Made by a program: the position numbers and the translations under genes. From NCBI GenBank assembly GCA_003541445.1, contig DPMO01000083.1, positions 1-8,523 of the forward strand: a stretch of 8,523 bases of DNA. Direction: 5' to 3'. Source of the DNA: Clostridiales bacterium. Its GTDB lineage: Bacteria > Bacillota > Sulfobacillia > UBA995 > UBA9673. Below, piece by piece: positions 1 through 5,935 of the stretch (position 1 is its first letter; each line of letters opens with the position of its first letter). The notes under the pieces are model-generated. The model saw nothing but the letters and a program-made list of their open reading frames with translations, had not been told where the DNA came from and searched no databases.

Positions 1-239
1 TACAGCCGGTGCTTCCGCAGAAGGTTCAGGGCCATCGCCCGCCCCTTGACCGTGAGGGCGATACCCCGGTAGGGCTCGTAGCGGCACAGACCAAGGCTGT
101 CCAGCCGACCGGCCATCTCGGTCACCGACGCCGGTGACACATTGAGGTCCTCGGCCACTGACTTCAGCTGGATACGTCTGTCGATACCGCCGAGCTTGCA
201 TATCGACTGCAGATACTGCTCGACACTCGGGCTCGGCAA
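1..239 (-). CDS. DtxR/MntR-family metal-dependent transcriptional regulator (partial, N-terminal domain)
   Basis: The minus strand reads from a TTG at 239 into a winged-helix domain typical of DtxR/MntR/IdeR repressors. It has an N-terminal helix (PSVEQYLQSI), a helix-turn-helix with VAEDLNVSPASVTEM, then LDSLGLCRYEPYRGIALT and the family-typical end LRKHRL. About 79 residues are present; the dimerisation and metal-binding remainder lies beyond the left edge. The start is set by an in-frame TGA only three codons upstream and an AAGGG motif about 10 nt before the TTG. Known members repress metal uptake or efflux genes when loaded with Fe(II) or Mn(II). At the positions of MntR Asp8 and Glu11 (Met10 in DtxR for the first) I read Gln, so the metal site may differ from the classic ones; that alignment was made by eye. 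A matching iron-box-like palindrome sits just upstream, suggesting autoregulation. Confidence 0.85.
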   Translation of the reverse strand, partial: MPSPSVEQYLQSICKLGGIDRRIQLKSVAEDLNVSPASVTEMAGRLDSLGLCRYEPYRGIALTVKGRAMALNLLRKHRL

Positions 240-268
240 GAGGATTCACCCTTATCTAACAAAACTCC

Positions 269-282
269 TTAGGCTTGCCTAA
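269..282. promoter_or_regulatory. Iron-box-like palindrome, probable operator of the DtxR-type regulator
   Basis: TTAGGCTTGCCTAA is a perfect inverted repeat of TTAGGC and GCCTAA with a 2-bp centre. It resembles half-sites of DtxR/IdeR boxes (TTAGGTTAG...CTAACCTAA type). It lies 30 bp upstream of the regulator's TTG start and just downstream of a minus-strand TAGAAT (-10-like), so a bound repressor would cover the transcription start. That it is bound by the adjacent regulator is inference. Confidence 0.6.
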
Positions 283-286
283 AACA

Positions 287-292
287 ATTCTA
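287..292 (-). promoter_or_regulatory. Possible -10 element of the regulator gene
   Basis: On the minus strand the sequence reads TAGAAT, five of six matches to TATAAT. I see no convincing -35 at 16-18 bp upstream. Its position puts the predicted start inside the iron-box palindrome, which would suit repression. Confidence 0.3.
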
Positions 293-364
293 GACCACGG
301 ACACGTCGGCTGTCCAGACCCAAGACGGCCGAGACGACAAGCAGGGAGAGGAGGAGATGGCAGG

Positions 365-370
365 TATAAT
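365..370 (+). promoter_or_regulatory. Possible -10 element of the slipin gene
   Basis: A perfect TATAAT lies in the A+T-rich part of the divergent spacer, about 80-90 bp before the slipin start. The -35 position (around 342-347) does not match TTGACA, so an activator, an alternative start or chance is possible. A short hairpin (GGCTG 416-420 with CAGCC 427-431) sits in the inferred leader just before the ribosome binding site. Confidence 0.3.
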
Positions 371-460
371 TTTATCTGGCATACAATTCTAATCTTTAAA
401 AGCATCGTGGCGACAGGCTGAGACAACAGCCGGCACCCACCGAAAGGAGAGATGTTGTTC

Positions 461-1453
461 ATGCGTTTCGGCAGGTGGAGTTCTGACGAGGGGGACTATA
501 TCACGCACGAAGGTTCGGTTCCGTCCGCCCACCGCTACGGCCTGCCGGCCGCGGCGTTCGTCATCATCTGGGCGGCAGGCTCCTATGCTTCCTGGTTCTT
601 CGGGTACTACCTCGGGTTCGCCGCGGCGTTTCTCGCCGCCCTGTTCGTCTCGAGCTCGATGAAGGTCGCGGCCGAATGGGAGCGCATGGCCGTCTTGAGG
701 GCGGGGAAGTTCCACCGGATGGCCGGCCCGGGCATCTTCTTCATCATCCCTATCCTCGACACCGTGCCCTACATCCTGGACCTCCGCATAATCCCCTACA
801 ACGTTCCCAAGCAGAAGACCCTGACCAACGACAACGTCCCCGTGACGGTCGACGCCGTCGTCTACTACCGCATCGCCGACCCGAAGGCGGCGGTCCTCAA
901 CGTGGAGGACTACAGGCGGGCCACCCAGTGGGGAGCGACGACCGTCCTCAGGGACCTCATCGGGAAATCCACCCTCGACCAGCTCCTCTCAGAGCGCGAG
1001 CATCTGGGCCGGGAGATCCGCAAGCACCTCGACGCCCTCACCGGAGATTGGGGTATCGAGGTCCGCAACGTGGAGGTCCGTGATGTCGTCATCTCCGAGC
1101 AGCTCGAGGATGCCATCGCCCGCGAGCCCGCCGCCGAGCGCGAGAAGCGGGCAAGACTCAAGCTGGCCGAGGCCGAACTCCTCGCGGCCAAGACCATCCT
1201 CGACGCCGCCCGGACCTACGAGCAGGACCCGGTCGCCCTCCAGCTCCGGTCGATGAACATGGTCTACGAGATGTGCATGGAGGGCCGCTCGACGGTCATC
1301 TTCGTGCCCACGGAAACCAAGCGGGCCATGCCCGTCCCCGTCGGTGTCTACGGCGTCGTCGACAAGCTCCGCGGTGCAGGGGAAGAAGACACGGGCCCGG
1401 CAACGAGGCCTCAGGGACGCGGAGAGGACACAGAGGACACGGGCGAGGCCTAG
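461..1453 (+). CDS. Slipin / stomatin-like SPFH-domain membrane protein
   Basis: This is a 330-residue slipin-type member of the stomatin/prohibitin/flotillin/HflK superfamily. Members form oligomeric, membrane-anchored scaffolds, often paired with an NfeD-like partner or protease; none is seen here. Two hydrophobic segments near residues 27-45 and 48-66 anchor the N-terminus. The SPFH core follows, with AEWERMAVLRAGKF, GPGIFFIIPILD, VPKQKTLTNDNVPVTVDAVVYYRI, STLDQLLSERE and GIEVRNVEVRDV. A charged helix with REPAAEREKRAR and the slipin-like end QDPVALQLRSMN and STVIFVP come next. An acidic, probably disordered tail of about 25 residues ends the protein. An ATG at 452 lies only 2 nt after the AAAGGAG, so I prefer the ATG at 461 (11-nt spacing); the TTG at 455 is also possible. 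The gene diverges from the DtxR-type regulator and converges on the PAP2 gene with only 7 bp between their ends. Confidence 0.9.
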   Translation: MRFGRWSSDEGDYITHEGSVPSAHRYGLPAAAFVIIWAAGSYASWFFGYYLGFAAAFLAALFVSSSMKVAAEWERMAVLRAGKFHRMAGPGIFFIIPILDTVPYILDLRIIPYNVPKQKTLTNDNVPVTVDAVVYYRIADPKAAVLNVEDYRRATQWGATTVLRDLIGKSTLDQLLSEREHLGREIRKHLDALTGDWGIEVRNVEVRDVVISEQLEDAIAREPAAEREKRARLKLAEAELLAAKTILDAARTYEQDPVALQLRSMNMVYEMCMEGRSTVIFVPTETKRAMPVPVGVYGVVDKLRGAGEEDTGPATRPQGRGEDTEDTGEA

Positions 1454-1460
1454 CCTGGCC

Positions 1461-2222
1461 CTACCGTCCGTGTCGAAGCCACTCGAACCCGGCGATGACG
1501 GTGAGGGCCCAGGCGGCGCCGGCCGCGAAACCGGCGGCCACGTCGCTCGGGAAATGGACGCCGAGGTATATCCGGCTAAGGCCCACCAGCAGCGTCACGA
1601 CGGCCGCCGCGGCGGCCAGGACGGCGGGGTGTGTGTGCCGGCCGCCGCGGGCCGTCGAGAAGGTCACCGCCACGACATAGGACGAGACCGCGAAGAAGGC
1701 CAGCGTGACCATGGCGTGCCCGCTCGGGAACGAATAGCCGAACGCCTCCGACAGGGGCGGCAGGTCGGGCCGCGCCCTCTGGAAGACGGACTTGAGGGCG
1801 CTGTTGAGAAGCCAGGCCCCGCTGAGGGCGATGAGGACGGCCCAGGCCCCGTGCCGGGCCTGCCGGCGCGGGAGGGCCGCCGACGCCGGGAAGGCGCTCC
1901 AGACCCAGGCCGCCGTGAGGAGTCCGAGCGGCACGAGGAACGCCGCGGACCCGAGCCACGTCACCGCCTGCATCAGGACCGTCACCAGCGGGTGACGGAG
2001 GCCTGCGAGCCATCCGGCGACCAGGGCGTCAAGGTCCGCCACCCGGCCGCTGGCCACCGCGCAGGCCAGTCCGGCGAACAGCCCGACCAGCACGGCGGCC
2101 GAAAGCGCGGCCGTCCGCGGGCTGAGCCGCCAGTGAGGCCTCTCCCGGTCCAGCCTTCCTCCCCCTTCCGCCAACCAGGGAGCAGACAGCGCCCCGCTCC
2201 CGCACGTGCCCGGTGTGCTCAA
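1461..2222 (-). CDS. PAP2-superfamily membrane phosphatase (undecaprenyl-diphosphatase/lipid phosphatase-like)
   Basis: The protein has 253 residues, several membrane segments and all three PAP2 acid-phosphatase motifs. These are KX6RP (Lys144 to Arg151-Pro152, in KSVFQRARP), PSGH at 166-169, and SRX5HX3D (Ser216-Arg217, His223, Asp227 in SRIYLGVHFPSD). The family hydrolyses lipid phosphates such as phosphatidic acid, phosphatidylglycerophosphate or undecaprenyl diphosphate at the outer membrane face; the substrate cannot be told from sequence. The TTG at 2222 is the furthest upstream start and has only a weak ribosome binding site; a later start is possible because the first 35 residues are poorly conserved in style. 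It lies 36 bp after the end of the LipA frame on the same strand and may be co-transcribed with it, though no functional tie to lipoate is evident. Confidence 0.9.
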   Translation of the reverse strand: MSTPGTCGSGALSAPWLAEGGGRLDRERPHWRLSPRTAALSAAVLVGLFAGLACAVASGRVADLDALVAGWLAGLRHPLVTVLMQAVTWLGSAAFLVPLGLLTAAWVWSAFPASAALPRRQARHGAWAVLIALSGAWLLNSALKSVFQRARPDLPPLSEAFGYSFPSGHAMVTLAFFAVSSYVVAVTFSTARGGRHTHPAVLAAAAAVVTLLVGLSRIYLGVHFPSDVAAGFAAGAAWALTVIAGFEWLRHGR

Positions 2223-2258
2223 GTATCACCATTCTACCGCACCGAGCCCCGGTGCGTC

Positions 2259-3139
2259 TCACTGCGGAACCGACGGTCCGCCCGAACACGAGGAGCGCAC
2301 CAGGGGCCCGGCGGCAACCTCCTCGAACCCCAGGCGGCGGGCGTGGGCGGCCAGCCGCTCGAACTCGGCCAAGGATACGTAGCGGGCGACAGGCCGACGG
2401 GCTGGCGTCGGCCGCAGGTACTGCCCGAGCCACAGGCGCCGGCACCCGGCCCGGGCCAGGTCCCTCATCACCCCGAGCACCTCCGCCCCGTCCTCTCCCA
2501 GCCCCAGGAGGAGGCCGGACCGGGTCGGGACCCCAGAAGCCGAGGCCCGGGCAATCAAGGCGAGCGCCTCGGCGTACTCCGCCCCGGGGCGGACCCGTGG
2601 GTAGAGGCCTGGGACGCTCTCAAGGTTGTGGCCGACGACATCGGGTCGCGCCCGCAGGACCGTCTCCATGGCGCCCGTCCTGCCCCGGAAGTCCGGGACC
2701 AGGACCTCCACCAAGGCTCCCGGGAGTTCCCGGCGAAGGGCGTGGACGGTCGCCGCGAACTGGGCAGCCCCACCGTCAGGGAGGTCGTCACGGGTCACCG
2801 AGGTCACGACCACGTGCCTCACCGCCACCCGGCCGGACGCCGACGGCGGGACCCCGGAGCGGGCCGCGGCCTCCGCCACCCTCCGGGGTTCGTCCGGGTC
2901 GGGCGGCGCGGGCGCCCGTCCCCGGGCACGCGGCAGAAGGTGCAGGCCCGCGTGCAGACCGGGCCCAGGATCAGGTAGGTCACCCTCCCTTCCGCTCGGC
3001 AGCGCGCCTGGTTGGGACAGTCGGCCGCGGCGCAGACCGTCGGCTGGGCCGGCGGCCCCGCAGGGTCCAGCGCCGTGACGCCCCCCGCACCCGAGGCCGT
3101 CTCCGAAGGACGGGCCCTCAGGACGAGCCAGGGCGCCCT
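2259..3139 (-). pseudogene. lipA: Lipoyl synthase LipA domain, interrupted by one frameshift
   Basis: LipA is a radical-SAM enzyme with two [4Fe-4S] clusters that inserts two sulfurs into octanoyl groups. The first part (3139 to about 2905) is in the LipB frame: TVCAAADCPNQARC (CX4CX5C auxiliary cluster) and CTRACTFC (CX3CX2C). The rest is in a neighbouring frame ending at 2259: DPDEPRRVAEAA, RHVVVTSVTRDDLPDGGA, FRGRTGAMETVL, HNLESVPGLYPRVRPGA, SGLLLGLGE, LWLGQYLRPT, GFEEVAAGPLVRSS. The Ser of the RSS motif that ligates the auxiliary cluster is kept, with Cys in place of the usual Tyr after it. Restoring one base near 2902-2912 (a run of G and C) would give one LipB-LipA polypeptide with no other damage that I can see. 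So this is either a fresh pseudogene, a sequencing error, or (least likely) a programmed shift. A short insertion (SGVPPSASGRVAV) precedes RHVVVTSV. Confidence 0.8.
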
Positions 3140-3913
3140 GTGGCCGGTGAGTTCCTCCGGAGCCAGAGGCACCGGCTCGAGCCCCAGCCGTTCGGCCAGG
3201 GCCGCCGCCACCTCGCACCCCAGGGCCCTGCGGTCCACGTGCCTACCGGTCAGACTGGCGAGGTCCGTGACCCTCCCGCCGGGCTCACCGCAGGGATGGA
3301 CCAGCGCGAAGCCCGGACCGCGCTCCGGCTCCAGGTTCAGGGCCAGGCCGTGGCCTGTGACACCGTCCATCACCTCGAGCCCGACGGAGGCGGGCTTGCG
3401 CCCGTCCACCCACAGCCCCCTGTCAACCGAGCACGGGACCTCCAGGCCCAGACGACTGAACGCCGACCGGGCCGCCTCGAGGAGATGGTTCGCGAAGTCC
3501 ACCGGGTCGAGCCCCAGACGGCGGACGTCTACCACAGGGTAGACCACCAGTTGACCAGGCCCGTGGTACGTCGCCCGCCCCCCGCGTCCGACGACGTGGA
3601 GGGCCACGCCGTACCGCGCGAGCTCGGCCGCCGGGACCGTCAGTTCCTCCGAGGGGGCGCCGGCCTCGCGGCCCAGGGTCACGACCGGCGGGTGGGCGGC
3701 CGTCACGACGACGTCGGGCAACCTCCCGGCGAGGTTCTCACAGGCCCACCACCTCGCTCTGTGGAGGTACGTACGGTAGTCCAAAAGGCCGAGGTGCGCG
3801 TGAGCAAGCACCGCCGGTGGCCGACGGTGTCGAACGGGCCTTTCGGAGCGGAACCGCCCGTCCCGTCCGGCCCCCATCGCGCGCGGCCCGGGGCGCTCCC
3901 GAGCCGGATTCAT
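2819..3913 (-). CDS. lipB: Octanoyltransferase LipB, fused at its C-terminus to the start of lipoyl synthase
   Basis: LipB moves octanoyl groups from acyl carrier protein to the lipoyl lysine of 2-oxoacid dehydrogenase and glycine-cleavage proteins. The family signature is complete: HPPVVTLGR (74-82), RGGRATYHGPGQ (110-121), the catalytic Lys173 in GRKPASVGL, TGHGLALNL (187-194), and the catalytic Cys208 in HPCG. The frame does not stop after LipB. From about residue 258 it runs directly into the LipA N-terminus (PWLVLRAR), the auxiliary-cluster cysteines 294, 299 and 305, and the radical-SAM cysteines 320, 324 and 327. Near residue 336 the correct LipA reading moves to another frame, so the last ~28 residues of this frame are nonsense. 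The ATG at 3913 overlaps the TGA of the E3 remnant as ATGA, implying translational coupling in an ancestor; an AGGAG lies upstream. The N-terminal ~33 residues are an unconserved Arg/Pro-rich extension. Confidence 0.85.
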   Translation of the reverse strand: MNPARERPGPRAMGAGRDGRFRSERPVRHRRPPAVLAHAHLGLLDYRTYLHRARWWACENLAGRLPDVVVTAAHPPVVTLGREAGAPSEELTVPAAELARYGVALHVVGRGGRATYHGPGQLVVYPVVDVRRLGLDPVDFANHLLEAARSAFSRLGLEVPCSVDRGLWVDGRKPASVGLEVMDGVTGHGLALNLEPERGPGFALVHPCGEPGGRVTDLASLTGRHVDRRALGCEVAAALAERLGLEPVPLAPEELTGHRAPWLVLRARPSETASGAGGVTALDPAGPPAQPTVCAAADCPNQARCRAEGRVTYLILGPVCTRACTFCRVPGDGRPRRPTRTNPGGWRRPRPAPGSRRRRPAGWR

Positions 3914-4090
3914 GCCGGCCGACCCTCACTCCTGAGTCTCCGGAGGGCGTCCCGGGCCGCGTCACCGAGCGACTCCGACCAGGTCAGGTGGGCCAGCGGC
4001 ACCCGGGCCAGGTCATCCAGACACCACCCCGCCAGGACGACCAAGACGAAGAGGGCGGCCAGCTCGGTGGCTCCGGGGCAGACCGTCTTC
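3910..4090 (-). pseudogene. C-terminal end of dihydrolipoamide dehydrogenase (E3), isolated remnant
   Basis: In the same phase as the E2-E3 frame, but separated from it, the minus strand encodes GATELAALFVLVVLAG, LDDLARVPLAHLTWSES and LGDAARDALRRL. These match the order of the E3 C-terminus: (GPHA)TEL, (LT)LDDLA, the HxHPTLSE active-site loop, and EAARDAL. The loop here reads LAHLTWSES, so the catalytic His-Pro pair is altered. The roughly 130 residues that normally precede it, with the central domain and most of the dimer interface, are absent. Its TGA stop (3912-3910) overlaps the LipB ATG as ATGA, which shows that the end of the ancestral E3 gene is still in place. Confidence 0.6.
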
Positions 4091-4399
4091 CGGGAGGCCG
4101 TGGGCCTGCAAGAGGGCCTCCAGCCCGAGCCCGTGCGTCCGCGGCCGGCGTCCCGCCGCGACGACGGCCAGGTCGAAGGCCCCCGTCCCTGTCAGGTCGC
4201 GGACGTCGGTCCCGGTGAGCACACTGACCCCGAGGCTCTCCAGGCCGGCGCGGACGAGCCTGCCTACATCCTCTTCCTCGTCGGGGAGGAGGTCCGCGAG
4301 CTTCTCGACAAGGGTGACGTGTGACCCCTGCAGGGCAAGGACCCGCGCCGCCTCCACGCCCCCGGGACCGCCCCCGACCACGAGGACCCGCTTCGCCGG
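4013..4399 (-). pseudogene. Dihydrolipoamide dehydrogenase (E3) NAD-binding domain remnant, shifted frame
   Basis: This continues E3 one frame away from the E2-E3 reading frame. It starts with KRVLVVGGGPGGVEAAR, the GxGxxG dinucleotide fold for NAD, then GSHVTLVEKLADLLPDEEED, the domain's later strands (LESLGVSVLTGTDV) and FDLAVVAAGRRPRT. The junction near 4399-4405 has a one-base phase change. About 25 residues that normally lie between LATGS and VLVVGGG also seem to be missing. The frame is coherent until about GLPEDG (near 4095), after which it no longer matches E3 and stops at 4013. It has no start codon with a ribosome binding site, so it is not an independent gene. Confidence 0.7.
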
Positions 4400-5406
4400 T
4401 CGGTCCCTGCTCCACCCTCGAGCGGCGCCCGCTCGGACCCGGTGGCCAGAAGCACGGCCGAACCCTCCAAAACGCGGCCGCTCACCTCGACTCTCGGTGG
4501 CCCGTCCGGCTCGCCAGGGATGAGCCTTCCCTCGCCGGCCGCGAGCTCGACCCCGAGGTCGGCCAGGACGTTCTCGACGCCGCCCCGGACCGCGTTCACG
4601 GCCCGCTCGACATGCGCGTGCAGCGAACCGCCGGAGCCGGTAGGCCGAGTGCCGGCCAGATACTCGAGAGCCGCCCTCGTCGGAACGCAGCCCCGGTTGA
4701 GACAGACCCCGCCGACGCTCCCCTTCTCGACCAGCACCACCCGCGCCCCGGCCTCGGCGGCCGCGACCGCTCCGGCGTACCCGGCCGGACCGCCCCCGAT
4801 GACGACGAGGTCGAACGCCCCCCCGTCCCGCCGTCGCCTGCGCACCTCGAAGCGGGGTTCCTCCGGCGGTAGCCAGTGTGTCGGAGGGTCCTCGAGCCTT
4901 GCGGCGACCGCGTCAAGGAACATCGCCGCCGGCGCCCCGTCGACGGCCCGGTGGTCGAAGGTCAGGCTGAGCGGTAGGACGGGAGCCACGGCCACCCCGT
5001 CCCCCTCCGCCACGGCACGGCGGGTCAGCCGGCCCACTCCGAGAACGGCCACCTCCGGGGGGTTGGTGATGGGTGTGAACCATTCGACCCCGAACGGTCG
5101 GAGGTTGCTTACGGTGAAGGTGCCCCCGGAGACGTCGTCGGGGTCGAGACGGCCCGCGCGGGCCTGCCGCTGGAGTTCCCGGCGCCGCCGGGCGAGCCCG
5201 GCGAGCGTCTCCCGGCCAGCCCTGCGGTCACCGTCGCCAGCAACGGACCCGGTTCCGGAAATCGGAGGACGTCCGGCCGTGGGTCCGATTTCGAGGCCCT
5301 CCCGGCGTTCCTCGAAGGCGACGCACCTGCCTGCGGCGTACCTCACCTCGAGGAAGACCTCGATACCGTGTGGGGCCAGGATTTCAGCCTCCAACCTCGT
5401 TGACAA
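4264..5406 (-). pseudogene. Remnant 2-oxoacid dehydrogenase E2 fused to FAD domain of dihydrolipoamide dehydrogenase (E3)
   Basis: Residues 1-40 look like the second half of a lipoyl domain (EAEILAPHG, then AAGRCVAF); the lipoyl-lysine position appears as Arg4 and the first half is absent. A fragment with GTG (51-53) may be left from the E3-binding domain. Residues 66-175 match the C-terminal half of an E2 acyltransferase core: DDVSGGTFTVSNLRPFG, FTPITNPPEVAVLGVG, and the catalytic DHRAVDG with His152 and Asp156. After an Arg-rich linker, E3 begins near residue 198 with FAD-binding GGGPAG (204-209) and redox-active Cys235/Cys240 in CLNRGCVPT, and runs to LLATGS (319-324). Beyond ~residue 335 the frame is nonsense; E3 continues in another frame. 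An E2 is usually about 400 residues or more, while ~180 remain. The TTG at 5406 has no ribosome binding site and abuts the promoter of the divergent cluster. I infer a decayed E2 and E3 pair fused by deletion; an unusual compact enzyme is a less likely alternative. Confidence 0.7.
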
Positions 5407-5427
5407 AGCTGGGAGGAAGATTATAAT
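5400..5427 (+). promoter_or_regulatory. Consensus sigma-70/sigma-A promoter of the DUF5320-ATPase-NifX cluster
   Basis: A perfect TTGACA at 5400-5405 and a perfect TATAAT at 5422-5427 are separated by 16 bp. This is the strongest promoter match I see in the window. Transcription should start near 5434, inside the palindrome that follows, giving a leader of about 100 nt before the GTG at 5537. The -10 also reads TATAAT on the minus strand (5425-5420), so divergent firing towards the E2-E3 remnant is possible, although its -35 is poor. Confidence 0.8.
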
Positions 5428-5428
5428 G

Positions 5429-5452
5429 ACTACCGGGTATATACCCAGTAGT
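5429..5452. promoter_or_regulatory. 24-bp near-perfect palindrome, probable operator over the transcription start
   Basis: The half ACTACCGGGTAT is mirrored by ATACCCAGTAGT; 11 of 12 base pairs are symmetrical, the exception being C5434 against A5447. The centre falls between 5440 and 5441. It starts 2 bp after the -10 element, where a bound dimer would block initiation. The binding protein is unknown. The DUF134 helix-turn-helix protein encoded at the end of the same cluster is the nearest candidate, by inference only. Confidence 0.7.
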
Positions 5453-5536
5453 GCTTATCCTGCGGGTGGGAGATGTTCTACCTGACCTAATCGAGCGATG
5501 AGACCAAGAACGCCTGAACGAGAGGAGGGAATCAAC

Positions 5537-5935
5537 GTGCCGAGAGGTGACAGGACGGGACCGGCAGGTTTCGGTCCGATGACCGGCCGCGGCCTCGGGT
5601 ACTGCGCGGGGAACGTCGTTCCCGGTTTCATGGTCGGACCCGGCTGGGGCCGTGGCTGGGGTCGGGGCCGCGGCGGCGCCTGGGGCCGCCGTTGGGGCTT
5701 CCGGGCAGGCTACTTCGGCCCTCCTTGGGGACCCTGGACGTCTCCGGGCTGGTACCCCGGCCCGGGTGCCTACCCCGCGCCCTACCCGGCCTACGCGGCT
5801 GACCTGCCGTCGGAAGAGGATGTCCTGAGGCGTGAGGCCAAGGCCCTGAAGGAGCAGCTCGAAACTGTCGAGGCCCGCCTAGAGGAGCTCCGTCGCGGAG
5901 ACGACCGTGACGACGATGATGACAGACAGGGTTGA
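5537..5935 (+). CDS. DUF5320-family protein
   Basis: The protein has 132 residues. The N-terminus PRGDRTGPAGFGPMTGRGLGYCAG is the hallmark of DUF5320, a family of unknown function found beside Fe-S ATPases and NifX-like genes in anaerobes. The middle (about 33-88) is a low-complexity Gly/Trp/Arg then Pro/Tyr-rich stretch. Residues about 93-120 form a Leu/Glu/Lys-rich probable coiled coil (ALKEQLETVEARLEELRR), followed by an acidic Asp-rich tail. The GTG at 5537 is chosen over an in-frame ATG at 5498 because AGGAGGG lies 7 nt before it and the family sequence begins there. Its 3' end overlaps the ATPase start. It is first in a cluster with the consensus promoter and palindrome upstream. A role as partner or scaffold of the ATPase is conjecture. 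Confidence 0.85.
   Translation: MPRGDRTGPAGFGPMTGRGLGYCAGNVVPGFMVGPGWGRGWGRGRGGAWGRRWGFRAGYFGPPWGPWTSPGWYPGPGAYPAPYPAYAADLPSEEDVLRREAKALKEQLETVEARLEELRRGDDRDDDDDRQG

Noticed and set aside
299..315. GGACA/TGTCC inverted repeat with 7-nt loop in the divergent spacer
   Set aside because: The stem is only 5 bp with no T run or known operator match; too weak to call a site or terminator.
1344..2978. Very long plus-strand open frame (about 540 codons) opposite the PAP2 and LipA genes
   Set aside because: Its translation is Arg/Gly/Pro-rich with no family likeness and it overlaps well-supported minus-strand genes; open antisense frames are expected in G+C-rich DNA.
2213..4324. About 700-codon plus-strand frame opposite LipA, LipB and E3
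   Set aside because: It is low complexity, without recognisable domains or ribosome binding site, and fully explained as the shadow of the lipB-lipA strand.
4442..5485. Plus-strand frame of about 350 codons opposite the E2-E3 remnant
   Set aside because: Ser/Arg/Pro-rich composition, no known motif; antisense to clear E2 and E3 motifs.
5473..5490. Five-codon frame (MFYLT) in the leader of the DUF5320 cluster, as a possible leader peptide
   Set aside because: It is too short, has no regulatory codon run and no attenuator hairpin, so it is likely chance.
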